Of a DNA stretch of 19,658 nucleotides, positions 7,475 through 14,517 are shown piece after piece (position 1 is the stretch's first letter; every line of letters starts with the position of its first letter). Origin of the DNA: Candidatus Acidifodinimicrobium mancum (GTDB lineage: Archaea; Nanobdellota; Nanobdellia; Parvarchaeales; Parvarchaeaceae); contig JADFAP010000018.1 in the NCBI GenBank assembly GCA_015121965.1, positions 1-19,658 on the forward strand. The letters run 5' to 3'. A program made the translations under genes and the position numbers. The notes below the pieces were generated by a model. The model searched no databases. It was not told the DNA's origin and worked only from the letters and a program-made list of their open reading frames with translations.

Positions 7475-8110
7475 ATGATATTCGGTGTAGATTCTATAAT
7501 CGCCCTCATATCCCAGTACGAGAATATAGCCCTTTACGAATATTTGACAATATTTGTGATGATGCTATTAGAATCCATAATCTTCCCTATACCAAGTGAG
7601 ATAGTCCTGCCTTTCACTGGATTCCTGATAGCGCTTGGGAAGATAAACCCGCTCATCGGAGTGACTGACGCAGTCGCCGCTTCCGTCCTCGGCAGCGTGA
7701 TAGGGTATTACCTTGGTCTATTCTTAGGGATAGACATATTTTTAAAATACAGCCGGAAGGCCGGATTCAAGGACGAAACGTACTACTCTGGTATTGCCTG
7801 GGTTAAAAAGTATGGAGTTTACTTCGCTTTTATTTCGAAGCTCCTCCCCGCCGTTAGATCGGTGGCTTCAATAATCTGCGGGGCTTTTAAGATGGACTTC
7901 AAGAAATTCGTCGCATACTCCACTATAGGCATAGTGATATGGTCCACCGTACTCGTCTACATTGGTTTCTCGCTGTCGAGCAAGTGGATAAGCGCAGGCT
8001 ACGACATATCCAGCATAACACCTTACATAATTTTGATAAGTATAATCGTCGTCCTATATCTGCTTAGAAAGCCGTTGATTGACCTGTTTAAAAGACTTAG
8101 ACATCACTGA
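7475..8110 (+). CDS. DedA-family (VTT/SNARE-associated) membrane protein
   Basis: 211 residues with re-entrant and transmembrane hydrophobic segments typical of the family. Diagnostic stretches are ESIIFPIPSEIVLPFTG near the N-terminus, GSVIGYYLGLFLG, and the conserved F-Arg element in AFISKLLPAVRSVASIICG, where the Arg is functionally important in DedA proteins. Members include undecaprenyl/polyprenyl-phosphate and phospholipid flippases; in an archaeon the natural cargo might be dolichyl phosphate or a lipid, but that is inference. It follows rpl11 with a 1-nt gap and is probably co-transcribed from the spt5 promoter. Confidence 0.88.
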   Translation: MIFGVDSIIALISQYENIALYEYLTIFVMMLLESIIFPIPSEIVLPFTGFLIALGKINPLIGVTDAVAASVLGSVIGYYLGLFLGIDIFLKYSRKAGFKDETYYSGIAWVKKYGVYFAFISKLLPAVRSVASIICGAFKMDFKKFVAYSTIGIVIWSTVLVYIGFSLSSKWISAGYDISSITPYIILISIIVVLYLLRKPLIDLFKRLRHH

Positions 8111-8128
8111 CCTGCCACCGCATCAGAT

Positions 8129-8641
8129 TCACTGCGATTCTACGTATGGCTTCTTGACCTTCAAGAACTTGTCCCTCTCTGCAGCCAACCAAGTGCCATT
8201 CAAGTTTACGAATAGCTCATCCTTGTTTTTTACGTACTGTATCTTGCCATCTGCAGCCGATGGAACATTCACAACCTTCGCTGGTTGCGAATTACTAGAA
8301 ACTACGTTGTGCACTGTATACACCTTTACTTTCCTGACCTGTATAGGCGCAAATTTCCCGCGGCTGAATGCCGGTAGAATCTGCTTGCGAGTAGTTATAT
8401 CTATGTTTATGATCTTAGACCTGTACTTTATCACGAAGGCGAACAAGAAGAACACAATTATAATCAACGTCAGATATGCTATCGCATTCGTAAATACGGA
8501 CAGCAGGGTATAAGAGAGCTGCTTTGGAAACACCTTATATCCAACCAGGATAGCTGACAGCATCAGACCGAAATCTAGTATCGAAGAATACACAGATAAT
8601 TTAATTGCGATGTCATGTAACTTCTTATGTATTTCAACCAT
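8129..8641 (-). CDS. hypothetical 2-TM protein with C-terminal soluble domain
   Basis: 170 residues. An amphipathic N-terminal part (MVEIHKKLHDIAIKLS) leads to hydrophobic segments at ~20-37 and ~47-71 (ending FAFVIKYRSK). A soluble tail of about 100 residues follows, with alternating beta-like segments (VRKVKVYTVHNVV, GKIQYVKNKDELFVNLNG). No family is recognised. It converges on the DedA gene with an 18-bp gap. A 144-residue frame on the plus strand overlaps it but lacks membrane-protein character and runs into the DedA 3' end, so the minus frame is preferred. Confidence 0.65.
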   Translation of the reverse strand: MVEIHKKLHDIAIKLSVYSSILDFGLMLSAILVGYKVFPKQLSYTLLSVFTNAIAYLTLIIIVFFLFAFVIKYRSKIINIDITTRKQILPAFSRGKFAPIQVRKVKVYTVHNVVSSNSQPAKVVNVPSAADGKIQYVKNKDELFVNLNGTWLAAERDKFLKVKKPYVESQ

Positions 8642-8670
8642 ATGCGCTCGGTATATTACTATATTAGGAG

Positions 8671-8680
8671 GTATATAAAT
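8671..8680 (-). promoter_or_regulatory. putative TATA box for the 2-TM protein gene
   Basis: ATTTATATAC on the minus strand lies about 35 bp from the ATG at 8641. A second AT-rich candidate nearer the gene (CTAATATAG around 8660) would also fit. Confidence 0.4.
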
Positions 8681-8730
8681 AAATTACTAACTATACCCAT
8701 TTTTCAGATGTCCCAAGGACTGCTCACGTC

Positions 8731-8739
8731 TATTTAAAG
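8731..8739 (+). promoter_or_regulatory. TATA box for the 8762 gene
   Basis: TATTTAAAG is centred 27 bp upstream of the GTG start, which supports a leaderless mRNA and supports GTG as the true start. Confidence 0.55.
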
Positions 8740-8761
8740 GGAGTACATTCATGTAAATATA

Positions 8762-9139
8762 GTGGATACGACCAAAAATAACGCAAAAGAACACAGATTG
8801 GACAGCTTCAGGAAGTTTGAATTAGAAAAATTATTAGAGTCAATACACAACTTTTCTGACGAGATTAATGATGCTGTTTTTGGAATCTATGTATCACCCC
8901 ATTATAAGTACGACATTTACCCCGCTGGTGCGGCTAGTATGTGCGCCAGTGGTTTCATAAAGGTGGTTGATTTAAATTACCCTGAAGGCGAGATAATCAG
9001 GGTGTACGAGGGGCCAGATCAAGGGCATACGATCAAAGTTCTTGAATACAACAGAAGCAACAAGGAGCTATGCCTTTATCGCAAAGGCGACTGGGAAGAG
9101 AAGTTAATAGATTTATTTGATAGATCTGGCGTACTGTGA
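8762..9139 (+). CDS. hypothetical soluble protein, GTG start
   Basis: 125 residues, with no membrane segment or signal. The first ~40 residues are helical and charged, followed by beta-rich segments (AVFGIYVSPHYKYDIYP, GFIKVVDLNYPEGEIIRVY, HTIKVLEYNRSNKELCLY). I do not recognise a family. It starts with GTG; a TATA box 27 bp upstream argues for this start in a leaderless transcript. The next gene has its own TATA box between 9140 and 9149, so this looks monocistronic. Confidence 0.6.
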   Translation: MDTTKNNAKEHRLDSFRKFELEKLLESIHNFSDEINDAVFGIYVSPHYKYDIYPAGAASMCASGFIKVVDLNYPEGEIIRVYEGPDQGHTIKVLEYNRSNKELCLYRKGDWEEKLIDLFDRSGVL

Positions 9140-9149
9140 AATATTTAAT
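9140..9149 (+). promoter_or_regulatory. TATA box for the 9173 gene
   Basis: AATATTTAAT is centred 28 bp upstream of the ATG at 9173. It overlaps the last coding bases of the preceding gene. Confidence 0.55.
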
Positions 9150-9172
9150 AGTTCAACTGATTACATCCTAAA

Positions 9173-9706
9173 ATGGCTGCTTTAACGATGAGTATAATTG
9201 AAGCCTGTTTAGTCGCAATTCTTCTGTCAGCACTATTTTTCTTCTTCAGAAAGGACAAGAGCTCTAAAGGCTTCGGATTCTTGGGTTATGTAACGCTGAC
9301 GCTTGTTATCCTCCAAGTTGCTTTCGGGATGTATCTTCTTGTGACTGACTCGGTATTGCTCATATACGGCTACACACATTGGGTCATTCTGCTGTTGTAT
9401 GTGACAACAATGTCAATTTTTCTCCTGGCGTACTACATAGGTAAGTACTACAGAATTAGCACACTTCTCTTCGGGTCTCTCTCGGCTGTCATGTTTGTGC
9501 TGATGCTTGTTGATATGTTCTTGGGTCTACCTCTCAGCTACTTCTATAACGCTTACAGTGGCATCGGCATTAGCTATCTGCTCGGTTTCGGCAGAACGAC
9601 TATGTCATCGGCTGGAATATCGACTGCTTTCGTCGCACTTCTTATACTTTCATTATCTACTCTTCTCCTTTCTTTCTATTCTATATTCAAACGACAACAT
9701 TCCTGA
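9173..9706 (+). CDS. hypothetical 5-TM membrane protein
   Basis: 177 residues, mostly hydrophobic. Segments lie near 5-25, 35-56, 64-90, 97-118 and 148-170, with short basic connections (FRKDKSSK, IFKRQHS). A His within a predicted membrane segment (GYTHWVILLLY) is the only polar feature that stands out; it could be a ligand but there is no second conserved site visible. The family is not recognised. The start is supported by a TATA box 28 bp upstream. Its last 20 bp overlap the 3' end of the convergent dehydrogenase gene. Confidence 0.65.
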   Translation: MAALTMSIIEACLVAILLSALFFFFRKDKSSKGFGFLGYVTLTLVILQVAFGMYLLVTDSVLLIYGYTHWVILLLYVTTMSIFLLAYYIGKYYRISTLLFGSLSAVMFVLMLVDMFLGLPLSYFYNAYSGIGISYLLGFGRTTMSSAGISTAFVALLILSLSTLLLSFYSIFKRQHS

Positions 9707-10673
9707 GTTCTTTACCTTTCAGCATATTTGACAGATTTTCTAGTGTCTCATCTATTATCCTCTCTAATGCCTCGTGAGTGTTGTAGGCTATATGTGGTGT
9801 GAGAATAACATTATCATACTTCTTGAGTATGCTATCTTCAAGAGCCAATTTAATGAGATCGTAATTCTCTCCTTTCCTTATTATCTCCATCTCTTTACCC
9901 GCAAACTCTTCACCTTCTATTACATCCAACGCAGCACCAGCTAAGGTCTTTGATTCTATCCCCTCTATTATTGCCTCCGTTTCTACCACTGCGCCGCGGG
10001 AAGTGTTTACAAGATACGAGCCCTTCTTCATATATTTTATATTGTCCTTATTTATCAGATGGTAAGTATCCTTTGTCAAAGGCACGTGGAGAGTCACTAC
10101 ATTTGAAGAATTAAGCAGCTCCTTAAGCTCTACCTTTGAACCGCCGATGCTATCTACCAACTGGTTATTCTTGTGAGAGTTGTATAGTATCTTCATGCCA
10201 AATGCATTTGCGATTTCTGCAACCTTTGTTCCTATTCTCCCTACACCTACTACCCCGATTGTCTTCCCCTCGAGCTCATCACCTGGCGCTGTGTTTGCGC
10301 TGACTGATCGGGTTAAGTTAATTCCCCTCAGAAGAGACAAGATCAAGAAGAAGGTGAATTCTGCGACTGTGTTGTCTCCATAATCTGGGACATTGCAAAG
10401 CTTTATTCCGCGTCTCTTACATTCATCGATATCTATATGGTCGAACCCTGTCGACCTTGTGAGCACAAGCTTCAGGTTGGTAAATTTATCTAGGGTCTCT
10501 TTCCTAAGCTGAGAATTTATGAAAATTGAAATCACTTCGGCACCGTAATCCTCGCCTTTGGCAGAGGTTATGTCGGATTTATAGGCGGTTATATCTATAC
10601 CATTATTTTCTTCGCTGAACTCATTTATCCTATTGTTTTCTAGCTCACTCACATCAAAGAATACAGCCTTCAT
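9687..10673 (-). CDS. D-2-hydroxyacid dehydrogenase (D-lactate dehydrogenase-like)
   Basis: 328 residues. The NAD-binding Rossmann motif is GVVGVGRIG (140-148). The catalytic triad of the family is visible: Arg226 in VNTSRGAVV, an acidic residue in the LDVIEGEE segment near 253, and His294 in LTPHIAYNTHEA. The long segment between ALDVIEGEE and the His region is typical of D-lactate dehydrogenases. These enzymes reduce a 2-keto acid such as pyruvate to the D-hydroxyacid with NAD(P)H. At the end of the second Rossmann strand the sequence is ILYNSHKNN rather than the usual Asp, so NADPH use is possible. It is 37 nt downstream of the transglutaminase-like gene on the same strand. Confidence 0.88.
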   Translation of the reverse strand: MKAVFFDVSELENNRINEFSEENNGIDITAYKSDITSAKGEDYGAEVISIFINSQLRKETLDKFTNLKLVLTRSTGFDHIDIDECKRRGIKLCNVPDYGDNTVAEFTFFLILSLLRGINLTRSVSANTAPGDELEGKTIGVVGVGRIGTKVAEIANAFGMKILYNSHKNNQLVDSIGGSKVELKELLNSSNVVTLHVPLTKDTYHLINKDNIKYMKKGSYLVNTSRGAVVETEAIIEGIESKTLAGAALDVIEGEEFAGKEMEIIRKGENYDLIKLALEDSILKKYDNVILTPHIAYNTHEALERIIDETLENLSNMLKGKELRNVVV

Positions 10674-10710
10674 TTGAAATATTACGAATCCAAAGAATTA
10701 ATCCGTTTCG

Positions 10711-11622
10711 CTAGTTTCTTTTAATCCTTCTAAGTGCTATCCCCTCCCTCGGGTTAAAGCGATAAACAAATATCTTTTCAGGATGCTCTAATGAGGACAC
10801 GCCTTTCTTCGCCGAAGCAACGTCAGCAAATACACCGTATATTTTATCGAATATATAAATTGATTTATCCGTAAGGTATACATTCACCCACGCATGCGAG
10901 TTATATTCTCCTGCGTCCTTCTTCACATCACTGTCTATCTTATCGTAAATATACAGGTCTCTTAAACCCAATCTGAACTTGATCCCCTCTCTTCTCAGTT
11001 CTTCATCCATAGACAGGACTAAAGTTATTATAGTAGAAATTTTAAAACATTCAATTGCTCCTCTTCTGAAAAGGTACTCTAGATTGTATATAAACCCATC
11101 TCGCTCTGGCTTCGCGTCTCCACGGAGAACGTATGAGGTGAGGATATCGTAGGCTCTATCACCTATTGAGCGCACTCTGTCTGTACCTTTAAGTCCCTCC
11201 GCTGCTTCTTGGCCTTTTTCCAATATATATGAAAGAAGTTTGTCTTTTTCATATTCTACCGGAATCATGACCCCGAACACATCTCCACTCACTTCTTTTG
11301 CTTCTTTACGATCAAGTAGCCTTTTCTTTGAGGACTTTATGCGATTTAATATAAACTCGGTGCTTTCCTCGTCTAGCTTCTTCAAATTAAGGAGCACAGC
11401 TCCATAAGCAAGAAGATTTTTCTTTGTTCTTCTATTAGGATTAAACATCAGCTCGACGGTATCCTCATCTACTCCATCCAAATCTAGGAGTAGGTCCCCT
11501 CCTTTGATTTGCGTATTCCCTCTTACTGCTTTATAATCATCGACCAGATCAAGGAAGTTTAATCTTGTTGGTTTTTGAATCTTGTAACTAGATAGTATTT
11601 CTTCTAATTCTGCATTATGCAT
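10711..11622 (-). CDS. transglutaminase-like fold protein, lineage-specific N-terminus
   Basis: 303 residues, no signal or TM segment. The C-terminal part has the order expected of a transglutaminase-like core: Cys192 at the start of a helix (RRGAIECFKISTIITLVLS), a strand, His243 in NSHAWVNVYL, and Asp259 in YIFDKIYG. This matches the Cys-His-Asp triad and the HAW motif of the family. The N-terminal ~170 residues are charged and helical (LNRIKSSKKRLLDRKEAKE) and not recognised. Family members can be proteases, cross-linkers or inactive binders; the role is unknown. The start is supported by a TATA box 28 bp upstream. Confidence 0.6.
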   Translation of the reverse strand: MHNAELEEILSSYKIQKPTRLNFLDLVDDYKAVRGNTQIKGGDLLLDLDGVDEDTVELMFNPNRRTKKNLLAYGAVLLNLKKLDEESTEFILNRIKSSKKRLLDRKEAKEVSGDVFGVMIPVEYEKDKLLSYILEKGQEAAEGLKGTDRVRSIGDRAYDILTSYVLRGDAKPERDGFIYNLEYLFRRGAIECFKISTIITLVLSMDEELRREGIKFRLGLRDLYIYDKIDSDVKKDAGEYNSHAWVNVYLTDKSIYIFDKIYGVFADVASAKKGVSSLEHPEKIFVYRFNPREGIALRRIKRN

Positions 11623-11645
11623 ACAATAGTATGATATCGGACAAT

Positions 11646-11655
11646 GAATATAAAA
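11646..11655 (-). promoter_or_regulatory. TATA box for the transglutaminase-like gene
   Basis: GTTTTATATT on the minus strand is centred about 28 bp from the ATG at 11622, consistent with a leaderless start. Confidence 0.55.
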
Positions 11656-11739
11656 CGTAAAAACGTATGATGAGAGTATTACTTGCGTTTCGCCGACAGC
11701 AATCCTTTTTTATCAAAACCAATGGCTTAAAGATTATAA

Positions 11740-11849
11740 GGTGAGCGCGGGAGTCGGACCCGCATACCTCGTTTTCGGTTATGCCCTGATGATGCTATGA
11801 CAGCATCTGTCATTTGCAGACGAGTACATAACCGCTCTGTCAGCTCACC
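11740..11849 (-). tRNA. tRNA-Cys(GCA) with ~40-nt intron
   Basis: Acceptor stem GGTGAGC/GCTCACC is perfect. T-arm is GCGGG-TCCGACT-CCCGC (C at position 55 is unusual). The anticodon stem is CTCGT/ACGAG with loop CTGCAAA, anticodon GCA. D-arm is the 3-bp ACA/TGT type seen in archaeal tRNA-Cys, with GG in the loop. The base after the acceptor stem is T, giving U73, the main cysteine identity base; CCA is not encoded. The stem closes only if about 40 nt (about 11774-11813) are removed at position 37/38, the common archaeal intron site. The intron holds a 6-bp hairpin TGACAG/CTGTCA directly after the AAA at the 5' cut, but no standard 4-bp central BHB helix. It lies 69 bp downstream of cysS with its own TATA box. 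Confidence 0.88.
11774..11813 (-). other. tRNA-Cys intron
   Basis: Predicted intron; boundaries can slide by 1-2 nt because A-runs flank both sites. It contains a hairpin with stem TGACAG/CTGTCA and, near its 3' end, CATAACCG (11783-11776). That octamer is the exact reverse complement of the D-arm octamer CGGTTATG (11834-11827). A competing hairpin GATGCT/AGCATC also exists. Confidence 0.7.
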
Positions 11850-11879
11850 ATCTGACATAGCAATGAGATTAGATAGGAC

Positions 11880-11892
11880 CTTATATAATTTA
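11880..11892 (-). promoter_or_regulatory. TATA box for tRNA-Cys
   Basis: TAAATTATATAAG on the minus strand is centred about 36 bp from the first tRNA base and predicts a leader of about 10 nt. It lies between the cysS stop and the tRNA, so the tRNA can be made independently of cysS. Confidence 0.55.
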
Positions 11893-11918
11893 TTATTTCT
11901 CTAGTTTTGCTTTACCCT

Positions 11919-13310
11919 CTACATCGCGTATTTCCTTCTCTTTACTATTATATAACCGCCATCTTCTAGATCCACTATACTATAACCCTTATTTGATACG
12001 TCTCTTCTTATCTCGTCCGCATCACCCCACTTTGACTTCCTCCTCAGTTCCTTTCTTTTCTCTGCTAAATCGATTATATCCTGGCTTATGCTGTCCTTGT
12101 CAATTATATCCAAGATTTCATCCATCCTCCTCAATTTATCGATTATGTTTTTCTTCTCAGATTTCCCTATTTTCCCGTCCTTGATTCTTGAGTTAGCCAC
12201 CTCTATCAGCTTGAAAAACTGAGCCAAAGCAGCATGCGTATTAAAATCATTCATCAACGCCTCATCGAATGCAGAGTATATAGCATCTATCTCCTTATCT
12301 ATACCTGCGCCGTTTGACTCGCTAAGTCTTTCAAGCAGTTTGAATGAGGTGTTTACATCATTCAGAGTTTTTTCATACCTTTTCAGATTTTCCATTGTAA
12401 AGTCTAGCTTGTCCCTGTGATTCGCATCCAGACACATCAACCTAAACGACAGAGGATCAAAGCCCATCCCCTCCAAGTCCCTCAGAGTGTAGAAGTTATG
12501 CAAGCTTTTTGACATCTTCCTTCCGTCCACCAACAGATGCTCTGCATGCACCCAGTAGTTCACAAACTTCTTCCCTGTGTATGCCTCGCTCTGCGCTATC
12601 TCGTTCTCGTGATGCGGGAAAATCAGATCAACTCCTCCAGAATGAATGTCTAATGTGTCGCCTAAGAACCTGTTACTCATCGCGGAACACTCTATATGCC
12701 AACCAGGTCTGCCCTTACCTATTCTTGTCTCCCAGAAGATATCTCCGTCCTTCTCATCCCAAAACTTCCAAAGTGCGAAATCCGACACAGATATCTTATC
12801 ATATTCATCAGCTTTTATCCTTGATAACCCTTTGTCTACCTTTATGCCTGAAAGCTTCCCGTAGTCCTTGAACTTTTCTATGCTGTAATATATTCCGTCC
12901 TCTGCTTTGTACGCAAACCCCTTCTGGATTAACACCTCTATTATATCTACCATCTTGTCTATGTTCTCGGTCGCCTTGGGATATATTGTCGCAGGCTCTA
13001 CTCTAACCTTTTTTATATCCTCAAAGAAAAATTTTGAATATTCCTCCGTGTATTCCTCTCTGCTGATGCGTCTCTCCCTGGAGTTCTTTATTATCTTGTC
13101 GTCAACGTCAGTGAGGTTTATAACCTGTTTAACCTCATACCCGAGATGCTCAAACACCCTCTTCAGTGTATCATAGAATATGAAGGTCCTCAAGTTGCCT
13201 ATATGGACGTAGTCGTACACTGTCGGGCCGCAACAGTACATCCTCACCTTGCCTTTTTCAATCGGCTTGAACGTCTCCTCTTTTCTCGTCAGTGTATTGT
13301 AAATCCTCAT
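11919..13310 (-). CDS. cysS: cysteinyl-tRNA synthetase
   Basis: 463 residues, full length for the class Ia enzyme. Zinc site residues are C27 (MYCCGPTVYD), C208 (HIECSAMS), H233 and E237 (FPHHENEIAQSEA). The HIGH motif appears as HIGN (36-39) and the KMSKS loop as GRKMSKSLHNF (265-269). A DALR-type helical domain and a short C-terminal anticodon-binding end (DADEIRRDVSNKGY region) follow. It charges tRNA-Cys, whose gene is immediately downstream on the same strand. So this organism charges cysteine directly, at least through this gene. The ATG at 13310 is 28 bp from the palindromic TATA box it shares with the divergent gene. Confidence 0.97.
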   Translation of the reverse strand: MRIYNTLTRKEETFKPIEKGKVRMYCCGPTVYDYVHIGNLRTFIFYDTLKRVFEHLGYEVKQVINLTDVDDKIIKNSRERRISREEYTEEYSKFFFEDIKKVRVEPATIYPKATENIDKMVDIIEVLIQKGFAYKAEDGIYYSIEKFKDYGKLSGIKVDKGLSRIKADEYDKISVSDFALWKFWDEKDGDIFWETRIGKGRPGWHIECSAMSNRFLGDTLDIHSGGVDLIFPHHENEIAQSEAYTGKKFVNYWVHAEHLLVDGRKMSKSLHNFYTLRDLEGMGFDPLSFRLMCLDANHRDKLDFTMENLKRYEKTLNDVNTSFKLLERLSESNGAGIDKEIDAIYSAFDEALMNDFNTHAALAQFFKLIEVANSRIKDGKIGKSEKKNIIDKLRRMDEILDIIDKDSISQDIIDLAEKRKELRRKSKWGDADEIRRDVSNKGYSIVDLEDGGYIIVKRRKYAM

Positions 13311-13332
13311 ATCTTAATTAATCGGCTACCTA

Positions 13333-13342
13333 ATTTATAAAT
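13333..13342. promoter_or_regulatory. palindromic TATA box shared by cysS and the divergent membrane-protein gene
   Basis: ATTTATAAAT is a perfect 10-bp palindrome. Its centre is about 28 bp from the cysS ATG (13310, minus) and about 27 bp from the ATG at 13365 (plus). Both are the spacing expected for leaderless transcription, and no second TATA box fits in the 54-bp gap. Confidence 0.6.
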
Positions 13343-13364
13343 AACAAGGTTTTCTTATTAAGGT

Positions 13365-14033
13365 ATGGGTGTATTGTCGGGGATAGGTAGATACTTAGGA
13401 GGTCTTCTGCTCTTCATATTCCTCTCTTCATTCATATTTCTGTTCGCTATAAATTCATCAGGAATCCTAACGCCACAGTACACAAACAAGATAATAGCAA
13501 GTGTATACAACAGCAGCTTGTCATCAACCACCTCAAGCTTAAACTCTAGCTCTCTGTCTGCCTTGGAGAGCAAGCTGAATCTAAGCTCTGCCGGCGTGCT
13601 CGGCCTTCTAGCTGGTTCCTCCAACTCAGGTGGGTCAAATTTCTTAGTCTCGCTCCTTAGCAGTTCTAAATTATATGAGGAGGAATACTTCTCGCTGTTA
13701 TTTGTGGCCGTTGGGTTTCTGTTGATTCTTTTCTCGTCGCATGGAGGGAGCAAATTTAAGAACACGGGAAAGACAATGCTCTCAGTGTCAATATTGACCG
13801 CCGCTACAGTCTTCGGGATATTCTACGTTTTCCTCCCTATGTTCAGCAATATAAACATAAGCGGAATGTTGATAAAGTTGCCGCTTAGTTTGTTCTCGCC
13901 TTTCACCAACCAAGTATTCTTCATCAGTATCGCAGTCGCAGTGCTAAGTGTGATTCTGGTGGTGATAGGGTACATTGTTGACAAGAGAGCCGCCGTCCCC
14001 ACGGTGGGTAACCGACCTTACAAACGTGCATAA
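13365..14033 (+). CDS. hypothetical 4-TM membrane protein
   Basis: 222 residues. An N-terminal hydrophobic helix (GGLLLFIFLSSFIFLFAI) is followed by a Ser/Leu/Asn-rich extracytoplasmic segment of about 70 residues (~31-100). Three further membrane helices follow near 105-122, 132-160 and 180-205, ending with a basic tail (DKRAAVPTVGNRPYKRA). The Ser-rich segment is low in complexity and probably faces outside. The family is not recognised. It is divergent from cysS with only 54 bp between starts. The ATG lies 27 bp from the TATA box, so a leaderless message is likely. Confidence 0.65.
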   Translation: MGVLSGIGRYLGGLLLFIFLSSFIFLFAINSSGILTPQYTNKIIASVYNSSLSSTTSSLNSSSLSALESKLNLSSAGVLGLLAGSSNSGGSNFLVSLLSSSKLYEEEYFSLLFVAVGFLLILFSSHGGSKFKNTGKTMLSVSILTAATVFGIFYVFLPMFSNINISGMLIKLPLSLFSPFTNQVFFISIAVAVLSVILVVIGYIVDKRAAVPTVGNRPYKRA

Positions 14034-14040
14034 ATATAAG
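14030..14040 (+). promoter_or_regulatory. TATA box for the 14060 gene
   Basis: ATAAATATAAG is centred 25-26 bp upstream of the ATG at 14060. It overlaps the 3' end of the preceding gene's coding sequence. Confidence 0.55.
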
Positions 14041-14059
14041 TGAATTTCAATGTATCTGC

Positions 14060-14506
14060 ATGAGAACCAGTGTTTCAACGTATAAAGAGGATGCGGATTT
14101 GAGTAGAGTTCTAAGCGTACTGGATGAGCTCCCCTTTAGTCTCAAATACACCGATGGTAAGAGAGAGTACATAATACACCACCATTCTGGTGTGACACAG
14201 ATCGAAGAATTCGAGGGGCACACTCATTCTCTTTACACGCATTCCGTACACGATGAGGGCGGTTATACTGGTTTAGAAAAGCACCTAATGCTGGTAGACC
14301 CACGCTATATTGTCAGGAACAGCGCAATCAAATACAAAGATACAAATAACGAAGGTGCTATCGTATATATTTTATCGATGAAACTTGATGGGGCTGAAGT
14401 AATAAATGAACTTTTCATAGAGGACGGCTTGCTTACAAAAATAATAGGCGAGAAGAATTTAAATGAAATTGATTTATTCTACGAACACAGAGCTTCAAAG
14501 GATTAA
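14060..14506 (+). CDS. hypothetical soluble protein
   Basis: 148 residues, no membrane segment. A beta-rich core is suggested by alternating segments (REYIIHHHSGVTQIEEFE, EGAIVYILSMKLDGAEVI). A cluster of histidines (IIHHHSG, GHTHSLYTHSVHDEGG) in residues ~36-75 could bind metal, but there is no recognisable enzyme motif. The family is not recognised. TATA at 25-26 bp supports a leaderless ATG at 14060. It converges on the coiled-coil gene with an 11-bp gap. Confidence 0.6.
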   Translation: MRTSVSTYKEDADLSRVLSVLDELPFSLKYTDGKREYIIHHHSGVTQIEEFEGHTHSLYTHSVHDEGGYTGLEKHLMLVDPRYIVRNSAIKYKDTNNEGAIVYILSMKLDGAEVINELFIEDGLLTKIIGEKNLNEIDLFYEHRASKD

Positions 14507-14517
14507 CTCTTGACAGA

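Noticed and set aside
8079..8513. 144-residue plus-strand frame opposite the 2-TM protein gene
   Set aside because: It overlaps the DedA 3' end and lacks family or membrane character, while the minus frame has clear TM segments.
11740..11849. Class II tRNA (Leu/Ser) with a long variable arm
   Set aside because: The extra sequence lies between the anticodon and the 3' side of its stem, the rebuilt loop reads GCA, and U73 and the D-arm fit tRNA-Cys with an intron.
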